Below, piece by piece: positions 12,734 through 12,788 of a stretch of 12,788 bases of DNA. The DNA is from an uncultured Flavobacteriaceae bacterium. Lineage in GTDB: Bacteria > Bacteroidota > Bacteroidia > Flavobacteriales > Flavobacteriaceae. The position numbers were made by a program, and so were the translations under genes. The stretch spans positions 1 through 12,788 of the forward strand of contig CAMZMA010000276.1 of NCBI GenBank assembly GCA_947311815.1. The letters run 5' to 3'. Below the pieces are notes generated by a model, which did not search any database, was not told the DNA's origin, and was given only the letters and a program-made list of their open reading frames with translations. Position 1 is the stretch's first letter. The number at the start of each line of letters is the position of its first letter.

Positions 12734-12788
12734 ATGGAATTAAATAAATACAGCAAGCAAGTTACGCAAGACGATACACAACCTGCAG
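12734..12788 (+). CDS. ilvD: Dihydroxy-acid dehydratase, first 18 codons only
   Basis: The frame opens with MELNKYSKQVTQDDTQPA and runs off the window end. This N-terminus matches my memory of flavobacterial IlvD, which begins MELNKYSK and continues TQPAAQAMLYG. IlvD is the Fe-S enzyme that dehydrates dihydroxy-acids in isoleucine and valine synthesis. Its place after leuACDB, behind two Ile-rich leader attenuators, fits an ilv operon continuing to the right. No catalytic residues are within the window. Confidence 0.75.
   Translation, partial: MELNKYSKQVTQDDTQPA

Noticed and set aside
12783..12788. Window ends exactly in CTGCAG, a PstI site
   Set aside because: Possibly a cloning or fragment boundary, but a single six-base site at the edge says nothing about biology.

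Overview
The window looks like chromosomal DNA from a marine-type member of the family Flavobacteriaceae (Bacteroidota). The evidence is strong AT bias, flavobacterial-style proteins throughout, A-rich translation start regions without clear Shine-Dalgarno sequences, and several copies of the Bacteroidota promoter octamer TAnnTTTG. I cannot name the species from the sequence alone.

Layout. Positions 1-540 hold the 3' end of a flavobacterial conserved protein, probably of the carboxypeptidase-regulatory-like-domain type. It is followed by a small conserved Bacteroidota protein (599-1081). The minus strand then carries a threonine operon: thrA (fused aspartokinase/homoserine dehydrogenase), thrB and thrC, read from about 6150 down to 1122. 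Next on the minus strand is a long helical protein of unknown function (6299-7852). Divergent from it, the plus strand carries leuA-leuC-leuD-leuB (7985-12252), tightly packed. A 481-bp leader region follows, and the window ends inside the first codons of ilvD (12734-12788).

The most interesting content is in the non-coding stretches, where I find three candidate amino-acid attenuators. Two lie in tandem between leuB and ilvD. Each has a short Ile-rich leader peptide (20 aa with Ile, Val and Leu; 17 aa almost only Ile), followed by a 9-bp candidate antiterminator whose 5' arm begins at or next to the leader stop codon, then a strong intrinsic terminator with a T-run. The third lies upstream of thrA. 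It has a 30-codon Thr/Ile-rich leader ending TRTISTTITL, much like enterobacterial ThrL, with mutually exclusive hairpins and a weak terminator overlapping the leader stop. Together they would couple aspartate -> threonine -> isoleucine and the Val/Leu branches to charged-tRNA supply, with ilv expression gated twice in series.

A second oddity is a palindrome-type interspersed repeat inserted in frame in thrC, which adds about 25-30 residues to the protein. A decayed copy of another interspersed repeat separates thrB from thrC. All calls come from reading the sequence by eye; no alignment or folding program was run.
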